Shown: piece after piece, positions 1-8,403 of the stretch | How positions within the stretch are numbered: position 1 is the first letter of the stretch | Layout: the number at the start of each line of letters is the position of its first letter | Assembly (NCBI GenBank): GCA_021820485.1 | Contig: JAKADO010000014.1 | Coordinates: 1 to 45,652 of the forward strand | DNA length: 45,652 bases | Direction of reading: 5' to 3' | Origin: Bacillota bacterium | GTDB taxonomy: Bacteria; Bacillota; Sulfobacillia; Sulfobacillales; Sulfobacillaceae | Made by a program: the position numbers and the translations under genes | Notes under the pieces: model-generated | What the model saw: the letters and a program-made list of their open reading frames with translations, nothing else | Database searches by the model: none | What the model was told of the DNA's origin: nothing

Positions 1-911
1 CGATCTTTCTCACCTCTCCCGCCCGATCGGTGGTGCTGCGCCGCGGGCCGATGGGACCTGTCGCCCCGCGCGCGCACGATATGGTGCGCGAACATCGCTT
101 TCTCGAAGCGCTTCACGACCAATACCCATGGGCTCCGGCTGTGTACGCTCGGTCTGAGGATGGCCACACCCTCGGCGCGCCATTCTTTGTGATGGAGCCG
201 CGAAGGGGGGTGCTGATTGATCGGGCATGGCTTAACGGCCACCCTTATCGCCATGAGGAAGGCCGTCGCATTTCCGACGTGATGGTGAATCGCTTGGTCG
301 ACCTTCACCGGGTTCCCTGGCAACGCTCTGCCCTGGCCTCCATGGTAAAGCCGGAAGGATTCATGCGGCGGCAGGTCGAGGGATGGGTTGCCCGCTATCA
401 GCGAGCCAAGACGGAAGAGGTTCCGGGAGTGGAGCGGCTGTGCCGCTTTCTTTTGGAGCGGGTGCCGGAGAGCAGAGACGCCACCGTGGTCCATTATGAC
501 TACAAACTGGATAATGTGCTCTTTGATGACCGGTTGGACGACTTAGCGGGGGTGTTTGACTGGGAAATGGCGACGGTCGGCGATCCTTTGGCGGACTTGG
601 CGGTGGCAATGAGCTATTGGACTGAAGCCGGGGATCCGGCCATTCTCAAAGAGGCGCTGGGGGAAGCCCCGGTCACCATGGAACCCGGGTTCTATACGCG
701 CAGGGAATGGATTGAGGCCTATGCCGCCAGAAGCGGGCGAGCCATTCATGACTTTGGCTATTATCTGTCCTTCGCATACTTTAAGCTGGCCGTGATTTTG
801 GCCCAAATCTACTTTCGATACCTTAAAGGGCAAACCCAAGACGCTCGCTTTGCCCGCTTTGGAGAGGCGACGCGCCAACTGCTTATGGTCGCCATGGATG
901 TTGAACTATAG
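1..911 (+). CDS. APH-type kinase (phosphotransferase family), 5' end outside window
   Basis: The reading frame is open back to base 3, so the true start lies upstream; at least 300 residues are visible. The frame has the aminoglycoside-phosphotransferase/choline-kinase fold signature: a catalytic loop of HxDxxxxN form (HYDYKLDN) and, about 16 residues later, a metal-binding DWE in FDWEMATVGDPLADLA. Such kinases are often encoded beside acyl-CoA dehydrogenases, and in human ACAD10/ACAD11 the two domains are fused. The LvaA kinase of Pseudomonas levulinate catabolism, which phosphorylates a 4-hydroxyacyl-CoA, belongs to the same broad family. It is followed within 11 bases by an enoyl-CoA hydratase and then an acyl-CoA dehydrogenase, so one operon is likely. 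A lipid or CoA-ester substrate is inferred from context; antibiotic phosphorylation is unlikely. Confidence 0.8.
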   Translation, partial: IFLTSPARSVVLRRGPMGPVAPRAHDMVREHRFLEALHDQYPWAPAVYARSEDGHTLGAPFFVMEPRRGVLIDRAWLNGHPYRHEEGRRISDVMVNRLVDLHRVPWQRSALASMVKPEGFMRRQVEGWVARYQRAKTEEVPGVERLCRFLLERVPESRDATVVHYDYKLDNVLFDDRLDDLAGVFDWEMATVGDPLADLAVAMSYWTEAGDPAILKEALGEAPVTMEPGFYTRREWIEAYAARSGRAIHDFGYYLSFAYFKLAVILAQIYFRYLKGQTQDARFARFGEATRQLLMVAMDVEL

Positions 912-922
912 GGGGTTCCTTG

Positions 923-1702
923 ATGCCGGACATTATCCAAGAACAGCGGGGGCCGATCTTGTCTCTAAGGCTCAATCGGCCCGACCGGCTGAACGCGTTT
1001 AGCGAAGAGATGCTGGTTGGATTGAAGGCGGCGCTCTCCGGTGCCGCCACGGACGAGGGCGTGCGGGTCGTGGTGCTGAGTGGCGAGGGTCGGGCCTTCA
1101 GCGCTGGGGGCGACGTCAAAACCATGGGGGACGTGACTCCGGAAACGGTGTATCAGCATATTGGCCTCTTGAACGAGACGATTTTAGCCATGACGCAGTT
1201 GGAGAAGCCTGTTGTGGCGGCGGTGCATGGGGTCGCGGCGGGCGCGGGATTCAATCTCGCACTGGCATCCGACCTGATTGTGGCTGCCGCCGATGCACGC
1301 TTCATCATGAGCTTCGTGCAAGTGGGCCTCATTTCCGATGGAGGAGGGCTCGCCCTGTTGCCCCGTTTGGTCGGTCCTGCGGTCGCCAAAGAACTGTTTT
1401 TCCTCGGAGAACCGTTGTCTGCCGAGCGTGCCTACCAACTTGGCGTTGTCAATCGGCTGGCAGCTGAGGCCGACCTGGCAGAGACTGTTGAGGATTTGGC
1501 CATGCGATTGGCTCAGGGGCCTCGCTTCGCGATGGCGCAAACCAAACGGCTGGTTGAGCTCTCGACCCGGGCAAGCTTGATGGACATGCTCAAGCAGGAA
1601 CAAATCACCCAATCGGTGCTGGTCGGCACGTCGGACCATCAGGAAGGGGTGCGGGCGTTCTTGGAGAAGCGTCGACCCCGATTCATGGGGGAGGTGAACT
1701 AG
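923..1702 (+). CDS. Enoyl-CoA hydratase/isomerase, crotonase superfamily (PaaG-like)
   Basis: A 259-residue crotonase-fold protein. SAGGDVKTMG and HGVAAGAGFNLALASD form the oxyanion-hole and CoA-binding region. The stretch VGLISDGGGLALLPRLVG resembles the PaaG isomerase signature (GLVPDAGG...LLPRLVG), with Asp where classical hydratases place one catalytic Glu. This points to a hydratase or double-bond isomerase on acyl-CoA; the substrate cannot be read from sequence. ATG 923 is preferred over the TTG at 920 because the GGGGG ribosome site at 911-915 is then 7 bases away. It sits between the kinase and acyl-CoA dehydrogenase genes; the next gene starts 2 bases after its stop. Confidence 0.88.
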   Translation: MPDIIQEQRGPILSLRLNRPDRLNAFSEEMLVGLKAALSGAATDEGVRVVVLSGEGRAFSAGGDVKTMGDVTPETVYQHIGLLNETILAMTQLEKPVVAAVHGVAAGAGFNLALASDLIVAAADARFIMSFVQVGLISDGGGLALLPRLVGPAVAKELFFLGEPLSAERAYQLGVVNRLAAEADLAETVEDLAMRLAQGPRFAMAQTKRLVELSTRASLMDMLKQEQITQSVLVGTSDHQEGVRAFLEKRRPRFMGEVN

Positions 1703-1704
1703 TC

Positions 1705-2868
1705 GTGGATTTTCGTTTAAGTTCCGAAGAACGGATGATCCGCGACACGGTCAGGGAATTTGTCGCGCGGGAAGTCATGCCATTGGAGCCAGAGGTGCTC
1801 AAGAACGAGCGGGAAGGTCGTCCGGGGCTGCCCCTGGAGACCCTGAAAGCGTTGCAGGCCAGAGCACGGGCTATCGGATTCTGGGGAATCAACACGCCGG
1901 ACAAGTATGGTGGGGCCCACCTGGGAGCACTCGCCCTGGCGATGACATATGAAGAATTAGGCCGGACGTTTGTCCCTTTTCAGTTCGGAGGCAGTGCGGA
2001 CAATATTCTTTATGCGTGCAATCCCGAGCAGGAGAAGCGGTACCTCATTCCCACGATAGAGGGCAAACGGCGCTCTTGCTTTGCCTTGACGGAACCCGGC
2101 GCCGGGTCGGACGCGGGCAATATTCGAACCACGGCTATAAAACAGGGGCGCGAATGGGTGATCAATGGGGAAAAGATCTTCATCACCAACGGCAATGAGG
2201 CGGACTTCGCCATGGTGTTCGCCGTGACGGATAAAGCCAGAGGACCGCACGGAGGAATTTCCTGCTTTTTAGTGGATCGGGAGATGGGTTGGCGCTCGAC
2301 TGCCATTCCCACCATGGGAGACTGGGACCCCGGGCAGCTCGTGTTTGAGAATGTTCGCGTCCCCGAGGAGAACCTGCTGGGCGAAGAGGGGCGGGGCTTT
2401 GATCTGGCCATGCGGTGGATCGGGGCGGCCCGCTGGGTGATTCCCGCCCGGGCGATAGGTGCCGCGGAACGGCTCGTGGGAATGGCGCTCGATTATGCCA
2501 AGCAACGCGTGACCTTCGGCGAGCCTTTGGCCAATCGCCAGGCCATCCAGTGGATGATTGCAGACTCCGCCGTGGAAATTGAGGCAACCCGTTGGATGAC
2601 GTACCGCGCGGCGTGGATGGAGGATCAAGGCCTCGACAACCGTCACCAGGCATCTCTGGCTAAGCTTTATGGCGCCAACATGGCCAATCAGGTGGTCGAT
2701 CGGGTGCTTCAAATTCACGGGGGCATGGGCTATACCAAAGAGCTGCCTATCGAGCGCTGGTATCGAGAGATGCGGCTTTTCCGAATTTTTGACGGCACGG
2801 ATGAGATACAGCGCTACATCATTGCCAGAAACCTCCTGAAAGGTCATGTGCGCTTAGGGGATGTGTAA
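1705..2868 (+). CDS. Acyl-CoA dehydrogenase, Asp at catalytic-base position
   Basis: A full-length 387-residue flavoprotein of the acyl-CoA dehydrogenase family. The FAD/substrate signature CFALTEPGAGSD and the C-terminal signature HGGMGYTKELPIERWYRE are clear. Where medium-chain dehydrogenases carry the catalytic Glu (YEGT), this protein has FDGTDEIQR, an Asp. ACAD10/ACAD11-type enzymes also carry an Asp in a DGPDE motif there. It starts at GTG 1705 two bases after the hydratase stop, with GGGAGGTGA upstream, so it is in the same operon. It could dehydrogenate an unusual acyl-CoA, or act in phosphate elimination from 4-phosphoacyl-CoA as LvaC does. The family call is firm; the substrate is inference. 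Confidence 0.9.
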   Translation: MDFRLSSEERMIRDTVREFVAREVMPLEPEVLKNEREGRPGLPLETLKALQARARAIGFWGINTPDKYGGAHLGALALAMTYEELGRTFVPFQFGGSADNILYACNPEQEKRYLIPTIEGKRRSCFALTEPGAGSDAGNIRTTAIKQGREWVINGEKIFITNGNEADFAMVFAVTDKARGPHGGISCFLVDREMGWRSTAIPTMGDWDPGQLVFENVRVPEENLLGEEGRGFDLAMRWIGAARWVIPARAIGAAERLVGMALDYAKQRVTFGEPLANRQAIQWMIADSAVEIEATRWMTYRAAWMEDQGLDNRHQASLAKLYGANMANQVVDRVLQIHGGMGYTKELPIERWYREMRLFRIFDGTDEIQRYIIARNLLKGHVRLGDV

Positions 2869-2963
2869 GCGCCTGCAAGTGATGGCGACTTGCCCGGCGG
2901 TGAACTACGGAGGTGTGTTTTAGGACGGGTTAGCGGTCCCACCGTACATCGGCTAGGGACGAT

Positions 2964-3015
2964 GCGCATGGCAGAGACCGTCCTGAGTCATGCGCGAAAA
3001 GCGAGGTGATATAAT
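2964..3015 (+). promoter_or_regulatory. Extended -10 promoter with inverted repeat, upstream of ABC exporter
   Basis: TG-A-TATAAT at 3007-3015 is a perfect extended -10. No TTGACA-like hexamer lies 17 bases upstream. Instead GCGCATG (2964-2970) and CATGCGC (2989-2995) form an inverted repeat with an 18-base gap whose right arm overlaps the -35 position. Transcription would start near 3022. The repeat is a candidate operator; the regulator is unknown. Confidence 0.6.
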
Positions 3016-3065
3016 GATCCTATTGTGGAAGTTTTGAATGGTTTGATGGAAACGGGGTGATGGGC

Positions 3066-4814
3066 ATGGGGCGGGGATTAGTAGCGCGCTTCGTCCGACA
3101 TCATTGGATCTGGTATCTTTTCGCCCTGGTGACGGTCGGCGCATCGAAAGCGATTCAAGTCCAAATCCCCAACATCATTGGGGATTTTATTAATCAGTTT
3201 AGGACCGGGGCTACCTTGGGCGCGGTCGAGCGTTACGCGCTTGAGTTGGCCGTGGTATCTCTGTTGTATGTTGTGCTGTTCGGGTTTGGGCAATATACGG
3301 TCAACAAGATGGCCCGGGTATTTGAGGCAGATCTGCGGCATCGGTTGTTTGAGCATTGGGAAACCTTGGAGTCCCACTATTTCCATCGTCATACGGTCGG
3401 CGATCTGCTTTCGCACGTGCTGAATGACGTGCCGGCTGTGCGGCAAGCCATGGGCGGCGGCGTGAGCCAAATATTGCAGGCGGTTTTTTTGTTCGCCGCC
3501 ACGTTGTTCATGACGTTGGGCCACATTAACGTGGGGCTCACCGTGGTAGCGCTCATTCCACTGTTGTGCATCCCTGTGGTGGTCGTCTATCTGGGGCCCA
3601 AGATCCGCCGCCAGTCCCGGTTGGTGCAGGAATCGCTGTCGGCGATGTCCGACTTGGCCGAGGAAAGTCTGGCCAGCATTCGACTGGTAAAGTCCACCGC
3701 CAATGAAAGTGTCGAGACGCGGCGGTTCGCGGAAAAAACTGACGTCATCTACGACGAATCGATGCAGCAGGTGCGGCTCAACACGGCATTTCAGGCGCTG
3801 ATTCCCTTGTTGACGGGCATTAGTTTTGCCATTGCCCTGTCTTACGGCGGAGACCTGGCGCTCACGCATCAGATTAGCCTGGGGGCGTTCGTTGCCTTTA
3901 CTGTCTATCTCAGCATGCTGGTGCGTCCGTTGATGCAATTCGGGAACGTCATCAACATCTTTCAAAATTCCTCGGCGTCGCTCGTACGGATCCAAACGCT
4001 GTTGGATGCCCAACCCACAATCACCGATCCGGAAAACCCCGAGCCGTTTCCCGAACACGCTGACATCCGCATTGCAAATCTCACCTATCATTACCCGGAT
4101 TCAGCGCATCCGGTGCTCGACCACATCAACGTCACCATCCCGGCCGGCAGCACGTTGGGCATTGTCGGCCGGACGGGCGCCGGCAAGACCACCTTGGTCA
4201 GCCTGTTGCTGCGTGAGATTGATCCCCCTCCGGGAACCATCTTCTTCAATGAGGTTGACATTCGCAATGTCCACCGGAAGACGCTGCGCTCTGAAATCAC
4301 GTACGTGCCGCAGGACGGATTTCTGTTTTCGACCAGCGTTGGCAACAACATCGCGTTTCCCATCGATGCAGCGGTTCCGGACAGTGACCTGGAGCGAGCC
4401 GCAGGAAACGCTCAGATTCTGGCGACGGTGCAGGCTCTGCCAGACCGCTTCGACACCGTGGTGGGCGAGCGCGGGATCAATCTTTCGGGAGGACAACGGC
4501 AGCGCGTGGCTATGGCGCGAGCCCTAATCAAGACGCACGCCCAAATCGTGATTTTCGACGACAGTTTGAGCGCGGTCGACAGTCGCACTGAGACGGAAAT
4601 TCTGCGCAACTTGGCGGAATTGAAGCGGCAGGGGCGCACCACCATCGTTATCAGTCATCGATTGTCGTCGCTCCGGGATGCCGATGCTGTGTTGGTGTTG
4701 GATGGAGGCCGTGTGGCCCAATATGGGACTCCGCAAGAGCTCATCCGCCAACCTGGACTCTATGCCCGTCTGTACGCCATTCAATCGGAAGGAGGGGCAT
4801 CCAGTGGGTCCTAA
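3066..4814 (+). CDS. ABC exporter half-transporter, degenerate-site subunit
   Basis: A 582-residue half-transporter: a six-helix membrane domain (about residues 10-320) followed by an ATPase domain. Visible motifs are Walker A GRTGAGKTT, signature LSGGQRQR, Walker B IVIFDDSLSAVD and switch His ISHR. The catalytic Glu after Walker B is Asp, as in the non-catalytic subunit of heterodimeric exporters (TM287/288, BmrCD, MdlAB). ATG 3066 is preferred because GGGG at 3054-3057 is then 8 bases upstream; GTG 3057 and ATG 3060 are alternatives. The partner gene overlaps its 3' end. The substrate could be a drug, lipid or peptide and cannot be read from sequence. Confidence 0.92.
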   Translation: MGRGLVARFVRHHWIWYLFALVTVGASKAIQVQIPNIIGDFINQFRTGATLGAVERYALELAVVSLLYVVLFGFGQYTVNKMARVFEADLRHRLFEHWETLESHYFHRHTVGDLLSHVLNDVPAVRQAMGGGVSQILQAVFLFAATLFMTLGHINVGLTVVALIPLLCIPVVVVYLGPKIRRQSRLVQESLSAMSDLAEESLASIRLVKSTANESVETRRFAEKTDVIYDESMQQVRLNTAFQALIPLLTGISFAIALSYGGDLALTHQISLGAFVAFTVYLSMLVRPLMQFGNVINIFQNSSASLVRIQTLLDAQPTITDPENPEPFPEHADIRIANLTYHYPDSAHPVLDHINVTIPAGSTLGIVGRTGAGKTTLVSLLLREIDPPPGTIFFNEVDIRNVHRKTLRSEITYVPQDGFLFSTSVGNNIAFPIDAAVPDSDLERAAGNAQILATVQALPDRFDTVVGERGINLSGGQRQRVAMARALIKTHAQIVIFDDSLSAVDSRTETEILRNLAELKRQGRTTIVISHRLSSLRDADAVLVLDGGRVAQYGTPQELIRQPGLYARLYAIQSEGGASSGS

Positions 4815-6585
4815 AGACGCGGAGCCAATCAAAGCCAACCAGTCCACCGTAAGGGAACTGCTGCGCTATGCTCGTCCTTACGGCATGCTGTTATTGGGGG
4901 TCGTGGCCCTAGTCATCATCTATAACTTAACGCAGGTCATCCAGCCAGACTTGGTGAAGATTGCCATTGACCGCTATCTCCTGGTAAAGCACGCCCGTTT
5001 ATACCCGTTGGTGATGATTGGTCTCATATACCTGGGCATTACGGGAGCGGGACTTGTTGCCAACCTCATCCAAACGCGCTGGGTGGCGAGGGCTGGTCAG
5101 CAAATTGTGCGGCAAATGCGCATCGATCTGTTCGAGCATATCGAATCGCTGTCCATGCAATACTTTGAAACGCATGACACCGGTCGCCTGCTCACCAATG
5201 TATCCAGCGACACGACGCGCATCAGTCAGTTCTTCACGCAGTTTTTACTAAGCGTCATCCGTGACGGCTTCACCGTCATCTTGGTGCTTGGGGCCATGCT
5301 GCTGCTGAACTGGAAGCTCGGGCTCATGGCCGCCATTGTCATTCCCATCATAGCGGCCATGTCACTGGCGTTTCGGCCGAAGCTCCGCACCATTTATCAG
5401 GCCACCCGGTCACGGCTGTCGCGGATGATTGCCTTCATTGCGGAGAATTTGACCGGCATGCGCATTACCCAGATATTCCACCAGGAAGCCAAGCAGCTGC
5501 AGGCGTTCGAAGCGTTGAACCAGCCCTATCAGGAAGCCAGCATTGCCGAGTTTCGCTGGGATGTGCTATTCAACCGGAGTTTCGACTTGTTGGGCAACCT
5601 CGCAGTGGCCTTTGTCGCCTGGATCGGCGGGCGTGCGGTGCTTCACCACTCCATACAATTGGGAGTGCTGTATGCGTTCATCTCCTATATCCAGCAGTTC
5701 TTCGCGCCCATCAACTCGCTGACTCAGAACTGGAACACATTGCAATCCTCGATGATTTCGGCTGAACGCGTGGGTGGCGTCCTCTCGACTCGGCCGACCT
5801 TGGTGGATCCCGACGAGCCGGCGGTGCTGCCAGAATCGGTGGCGGGCGAAATCATATTCGAGGATGTGCAATTTGCCTATAAAGAAGACCTTCCGGTATT
5901 GAACGGCATCTCGTTGCATGTGAAGCCGGGGGCGTTCGTCGGGATAGCGGGTGAAACCGGAGCTGGCAAGAGCACGCTGATTAGCCTCTTGGGCCGGTTC
6001 TACGACGTGACGGGTGGCCGGATTCTTGTGGACGGCATCGACATTCGCAACGTCCGCCAACAGGACTTGCGCCGCATTTTGGCCGTTGTCCAGCAGGAAG
6101 TATACCTATATTCCGGCACGGTGCTCGACAACATTCGGCTGTTCCGTCCCGAGGTGGGCCGTGAAGCGGTGGAAGCAGCGGCTCGATTGACCGGGGCGGA
6201 TGCCTTCATTCGCCATTTGCCCCAGGGATATGACACATGGCTTACGCCGCGTGGGGCCAATCTCTCCACTGGCCAGCGCCAACTGCTGGCCTTCGCGCGC
6301 ACGATTATTCTGAACCCGCGCATCTTGGTGCTGGATGAGGCCACCGCCAACATTGACGCGATTAGCGAAATGGCGGTGCAAAAGGGATTGATGGAGGTGG
6401 CCAAGAATCGGACGACCTTGGTCATTGCCCACCGCCTGTCCACCATTCGGGATGCCCAGCCCATCGTGGTGCTCGACCGTGGAGAAATCCGCGAAATGGG
6501 AAGTCATGCCGAGTTGATGGCGCGGAACGGCCTCTATGCGGAAATGGTGAAGAAGTCCCGGGCGACCCAAGAGCAACTGGCCTGA
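4804..6585 (+). CDS. ABC exporter half-transporter, catalytic partner subunit
   Basis: A 593-residue half-transporter with an N-terminal membrane domain and a C-terminal ATPase. Motifs are Walker A GETGAGKST, signature LSTGQRQL (Gly replaced by Thr), Walker B ILVLDEATANID with the catalytic Glu, and IAHR. The altered signature here complements the altered Walker B of the upstream subunit: one ATP site is fully canonical and one degenerate, as in TM287/288. The start is GTG 4804, 6 bases after GGAGGGG (4791-4797), so it overlaps the upstream stop by 11 bases and is translationally coupled. The frame is open further upstream, but without a ribosome site. Confidence 0.92.
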   Translation: MGPKDAEPIKANQSTVRELLRYARPYGMLLLGVVALVIIYNLTQVIQPDLVKIAIDRYLLVKHARLYPLVMIGLIYLGITGAGLVANLIQTRWVARAGQQIVRQMRIDLFEHIESLSMQYFETHDTGRLLTNVSSDTTRISQFFTQFLLSVIRDGFTVILVLGAMLLLNWKLGLMAAIVIPIIAAMSLAFRPKLRTIYQATRSRLSRMIAFIAENLTGMRITQIFHQEAKQLQAFEALNQPYQEASIAEFRWDVLFNRSFDLLGNLAVAFVAWIGGRAVLHHSIQLGVLYAFISYIQQFFAPINSLTQNWNTLQSSMISAERVGGVLSTRPTLVDPDEPAVLPESVAGEIIFEDVQFAYKEDLPVLNGISLHVKPGAFVGIAGETGAGKSTLISLLGRFYDVTGGRILVDGIDIRNVRQQDLRRILAVVQQEVYLYSGTVLDNIRLFRPEVGREAVEAAARLTGADAFIRHLPQGYDTWLTPRGANLSTGQRQLLAFARTIILNPRILVLDEATANIDAISEMAVQKGLMEVAKNRTTLVIAHRLSTIRDAQPIVVLDRGEIREMGSHAELMARNGLYAEMVKKSRATQEQLA

Positions 6586-6604
6586 TATCGGGGACACATG
6601 CAGG

Positions 6605-6642
6605 CCCGATGAGCGGTTGTGCCGCTCGTCGGGTCCTTTTTT
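6605..6642 (+). terminator. Rho-independent terminator after ABC exporter operon
   Basis: A 12-bp stem (CCCGATGAGCGG with CCGCTCGTCGGG, one G-T pair) is followed by TCCTTTTTT. It lies just beyond the stop of the second ABC gene and before the stop of a convergent gene. Confidence 0.9.
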
Positions 6643-7102
6643 ATTGTGACAGCGGAATCGCCGCCATCGTGACCCGAGCGCACAAAAGGGCCACGATCGC
6701 GGCCAGCAGCAGGGTACCCTTCTGGCGCATCACCTGATTGTTGCGGGTTACGGCCCCAATTACCGCCGTGAAGTAGGCGTGATGCAAGCCGTCAGGGGCG
6801 TGGGAATAGTTGTCATAGAATGCTTGCAGCTTTGGACTGTCATACTCGGCAGTCAGTAAAAGCGAGATGCCGGACAGCAGCATGGCTGCCGTCAACAATC
6901 CGAAACCCAGCATGAACCCGGTCATAGGCGTGCCTGCCTTGTGGTGCATGGGCAGGCTGACTGCCCATAAGCCGCTCATCAGCACCGCCAACAAGCTCAG
7001 CAAGGCGACCGCTCGGGTGTTGATGGAATGGACGCGGGCCAAGCTTTGATTCAGGCGCCGTTCACTCAATTCAACGAAGAAGTGGCCGTGCTCCACACGC
7101 AT
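6641..7102 (-). CDS. Small membrane protein of unknown function
   Basis: About 153 residues with at least three hydrophobic helices: ALLSLLAVLMSGLWAVSL, a GFMLGFGLLTAAMLLSG segment, and a C-terminal GTLLLAAIVALLCARVTMA helix. The soluble segment between helices two and three holds a His-rich stretch (NYSHAPDGLHHAYF). I do not recognise the family. The frame opens at GTG 7129, but the AAAGGAG ribosome site lies at about 7105-7110, which supports GTG 7096 (8-base spacing) or ATG 7102 (2-base spacing). It converges on the ABC operon. Confidence 0.65.
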   Translation of the reverse strand: MRVEHGHFFVELSERRLNQSLARVHSINTRAVALLSLLAVLMSGLWAVSLPMHHKAGTPMTGFMLGFGLLTAAMLLSGISLLLTAEYDSPKLQAFYDNYSHAPDGLHHAYFTAVIGAVTRNNQVMRQKGTLLLAAIVALLCARVTMAAIPLSQ

Positions 7103-7170
7103 CGCTCCTTTTATGGTAAGGAGGGGCACTCTTTGCCGCTCCAGTCATACGGTATGGTGTGAGGAAATTT

Positions 7171-7728
7171 ATGGTAACCGAGGGGGTGATTCCAGTCGCA
7201 CCGCGTCGAATGCTTACGGAAAGGCCGTTTTGGTCGAACTTGGCGCCGTGGCTGGGTGTCTACGCAGGCGATCTGCGCCGTGACACCTCAGGGGTTCCAT
7301 CATGGGCAGTGACTCTTTTCCGCGTGCTGAACTTGCCGTGGTCCACGCTTGCTGCCGTGGGCGCGGTGTTGACATTTGGGGAGCATTTCCCGCACCTCAC
7401 AGAAGAGTATGTCATTGCCGGCCTGGCCGGATCAGCCACGGTGGCTAGAGTCGCGCCCTCGCTGGCCCAATTCTCTCTGCGCTGGCGATCCGAGCGAGCT
7501 GACATCCTTCAGGGCTCCCTGCCAATCTCGGCGGCCGCGAGTCGCCGTGCCCTCGGCTGGGCGCTCTTGGCGCTGGTTGTCTTGCCGTGGTTGTCCACCG
7601 GGGATCTCCGCCTTGACTGGCTGGCGGTTCTGATTCCAGCCTCGTTTGCGGGCCGGGCGCTCTGGGAGCCGTGGTGGTGGAGGGTCACTTGGACGGTGGT
7701 CGAGCGAGTCAGCCGCCATCGCTCCTAA
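7171..7728 (+). CDS. Unknown membrane-associated protein, first gene of a four-gene operon
   Basis: 185 residues, with ATG 7171 preceded by GAGGA. Hydrophobic stretches include LFRVLNLPWSTLAAVGAVL, ALGWALLALVVLPWL and LDWLAVLIPASFAG. The C-terminus is Trp/Arg-rich (WEPWWWRVTWTVVERV). The pattern suggests three to four membrane segments with a charged central loop (RWRSERADIL). I do not recognise the family. The next gene starts 38 bases downstream with a very strong ribosome site, and the cluster ends in one terminator at 8788-8824, so co-transcription is likely. Confidence 0.65.
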   Translation: MVTEGVIPVAPRRMLTERPFWSNLAPWLGVYAGDLRRDTSGVPSWAVTLFRVLNLPWSTLAAVGAVLTFGEHFPHLTEEYVIAGLAGSATVARVAPSLAQFSLRWRSERADILQGSLPISAAASRRALGWALLALVVLPWLSTGDLRLDWLAVLIPASFAGRALWEPWWWRVTWTVVERVSRHRS

Positions 7729-7766
7729 CACGGGGAAGTCGGTTTGACGGGCGAAGGAGGATTGAC

Positions 7767-8051
7767 ATGAGCAAAGACACCGGCAAAGAGCCGTGTCCAT
7801 GCCATCCGCGGCCGGTGATTCTGTACGTGGAGAGCCAGCGCATCCCACTCCAATGCGCCTGTCTCATCGCGGAGACGGCCGCCATTTCTGGCGTCCAGAG
7901 AGCCATCGCGGAACGGTTGTTGGCGTTTTTAGAGAATGAAGCGGTCGCGGAGGAGCCCACCGATAGACTGAAATCGTTATGGGATGACTTCTCAAAGTTG
8001 TGTGCGGAGGATGAATCGCAGAAAGGAGCCGCTTCATGGGAGAGCAAGTAG
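7767..8051 (+). CDS. Small protein with two CxC motifs
   Basis: 94 residues starting at ATG 7767 behind GAAGGAGG, an almost ideal ribosome site. The N-terminal third carries CPCH and, 20 residues later, CAC, in the frame EPCPCHPRPVILYVESQ...LQCAC. The rest looks helical and acidic (LLAFLENEAVAEEP, LWDDFSKLCAEDE). Two CxC pairs could bind a metal ion or form disulfides; neither can be decided from sequence. The frame opens further upstream at 7671 without a ribosome site. Its 3' end overlaps the next gene by 16 bases, suggesting translational coupling. Confidence 0.7.
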   Translation: MSKDTGKEPCPCHPRPVILYVESQRIPLQCACLIAETAAISGVQRAIAERLLAFLENEAVAEEPTDRLKSLWDDFSKLCAEDESQKGAASWESK

Positions 8052-8392
8052 CTGCAAAGGACGGCGTCGTGGCTGCAGTGGGAGCCGAAGCGCAACAAGG
8101 GCCCGGCCCGGCCGGGGCATCAGCCAGCAGCGCGTCGAAGGATCAAACCAGTGCCGCATCAGTAGCGGTGGGCGAATATGGGGCGGCCGCCGCCAGCAAC
8201 GCCGGCGTGGTGGTGGTAGGTCCGTGGGGAGCCGCCGCCGCCAGTGAAGTGGGGGTAGCGGCTGCCGTGCCCAATTCCGCCGCTGCCAGCAGCAATGCGG
8301 CGAATTCCAGTCACGTGACCAGTCACGGAGAACGGGCGCCCGAAACACCCGCGCCGGAATTGGTCAGGGCGCCTGTCCCGGACAACTCATGA
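8036..8392 (+). CDS. Alanine-rich low-complexity protein
   Basis: 118 residues made mostly of Ala, Ser, Val, Gly and Pro. AAAGGAG lies 7 bases before ATG 8036, so translation is well supported despite the odd composition. Two imperfect repeats stand out, YGAAAASNAGVVVVG and WGAAAASEVGVAAAV, followed by an Ala/Ser/Asn segment and a Pro/charged tail. There is no signal peptide or canonical transmembrane helix, and no Cys. It may be disordered or assemble through its Ala/Val repeats. It lies between the CxC protein and the DUF1003-like membrane protein and overlaps the first. Other frames here are also open because of the composition, but they lack ribosome sites. Confidence 0.6.
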   Translation: MGEQVAAKDGVVAAVGAEAQQGPGPAGASASSASKDQTSAASVAVGEYGAAAASNAGVVVVGPWGAAAASEVGVAAAVPNSAAASSNAANSSHVTSHGERAPETPAPELVRAPVPDNS

Positions 8393-8403
8393 GGATGAAT
8401 CTC

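Noticed and set aside
1-911. Aminoglycoside resistance kinase
   Set aside because: The fold is shared, but its neighbours are acyl-CoA enzymes, so a metabolic role fits better.
8034-8348. 104-codon minus-strand and overlapping plus-strand frames
   Set aside because: They arise from the GC-rich Ala codons of the 8036 gene and have no ribosome sites.
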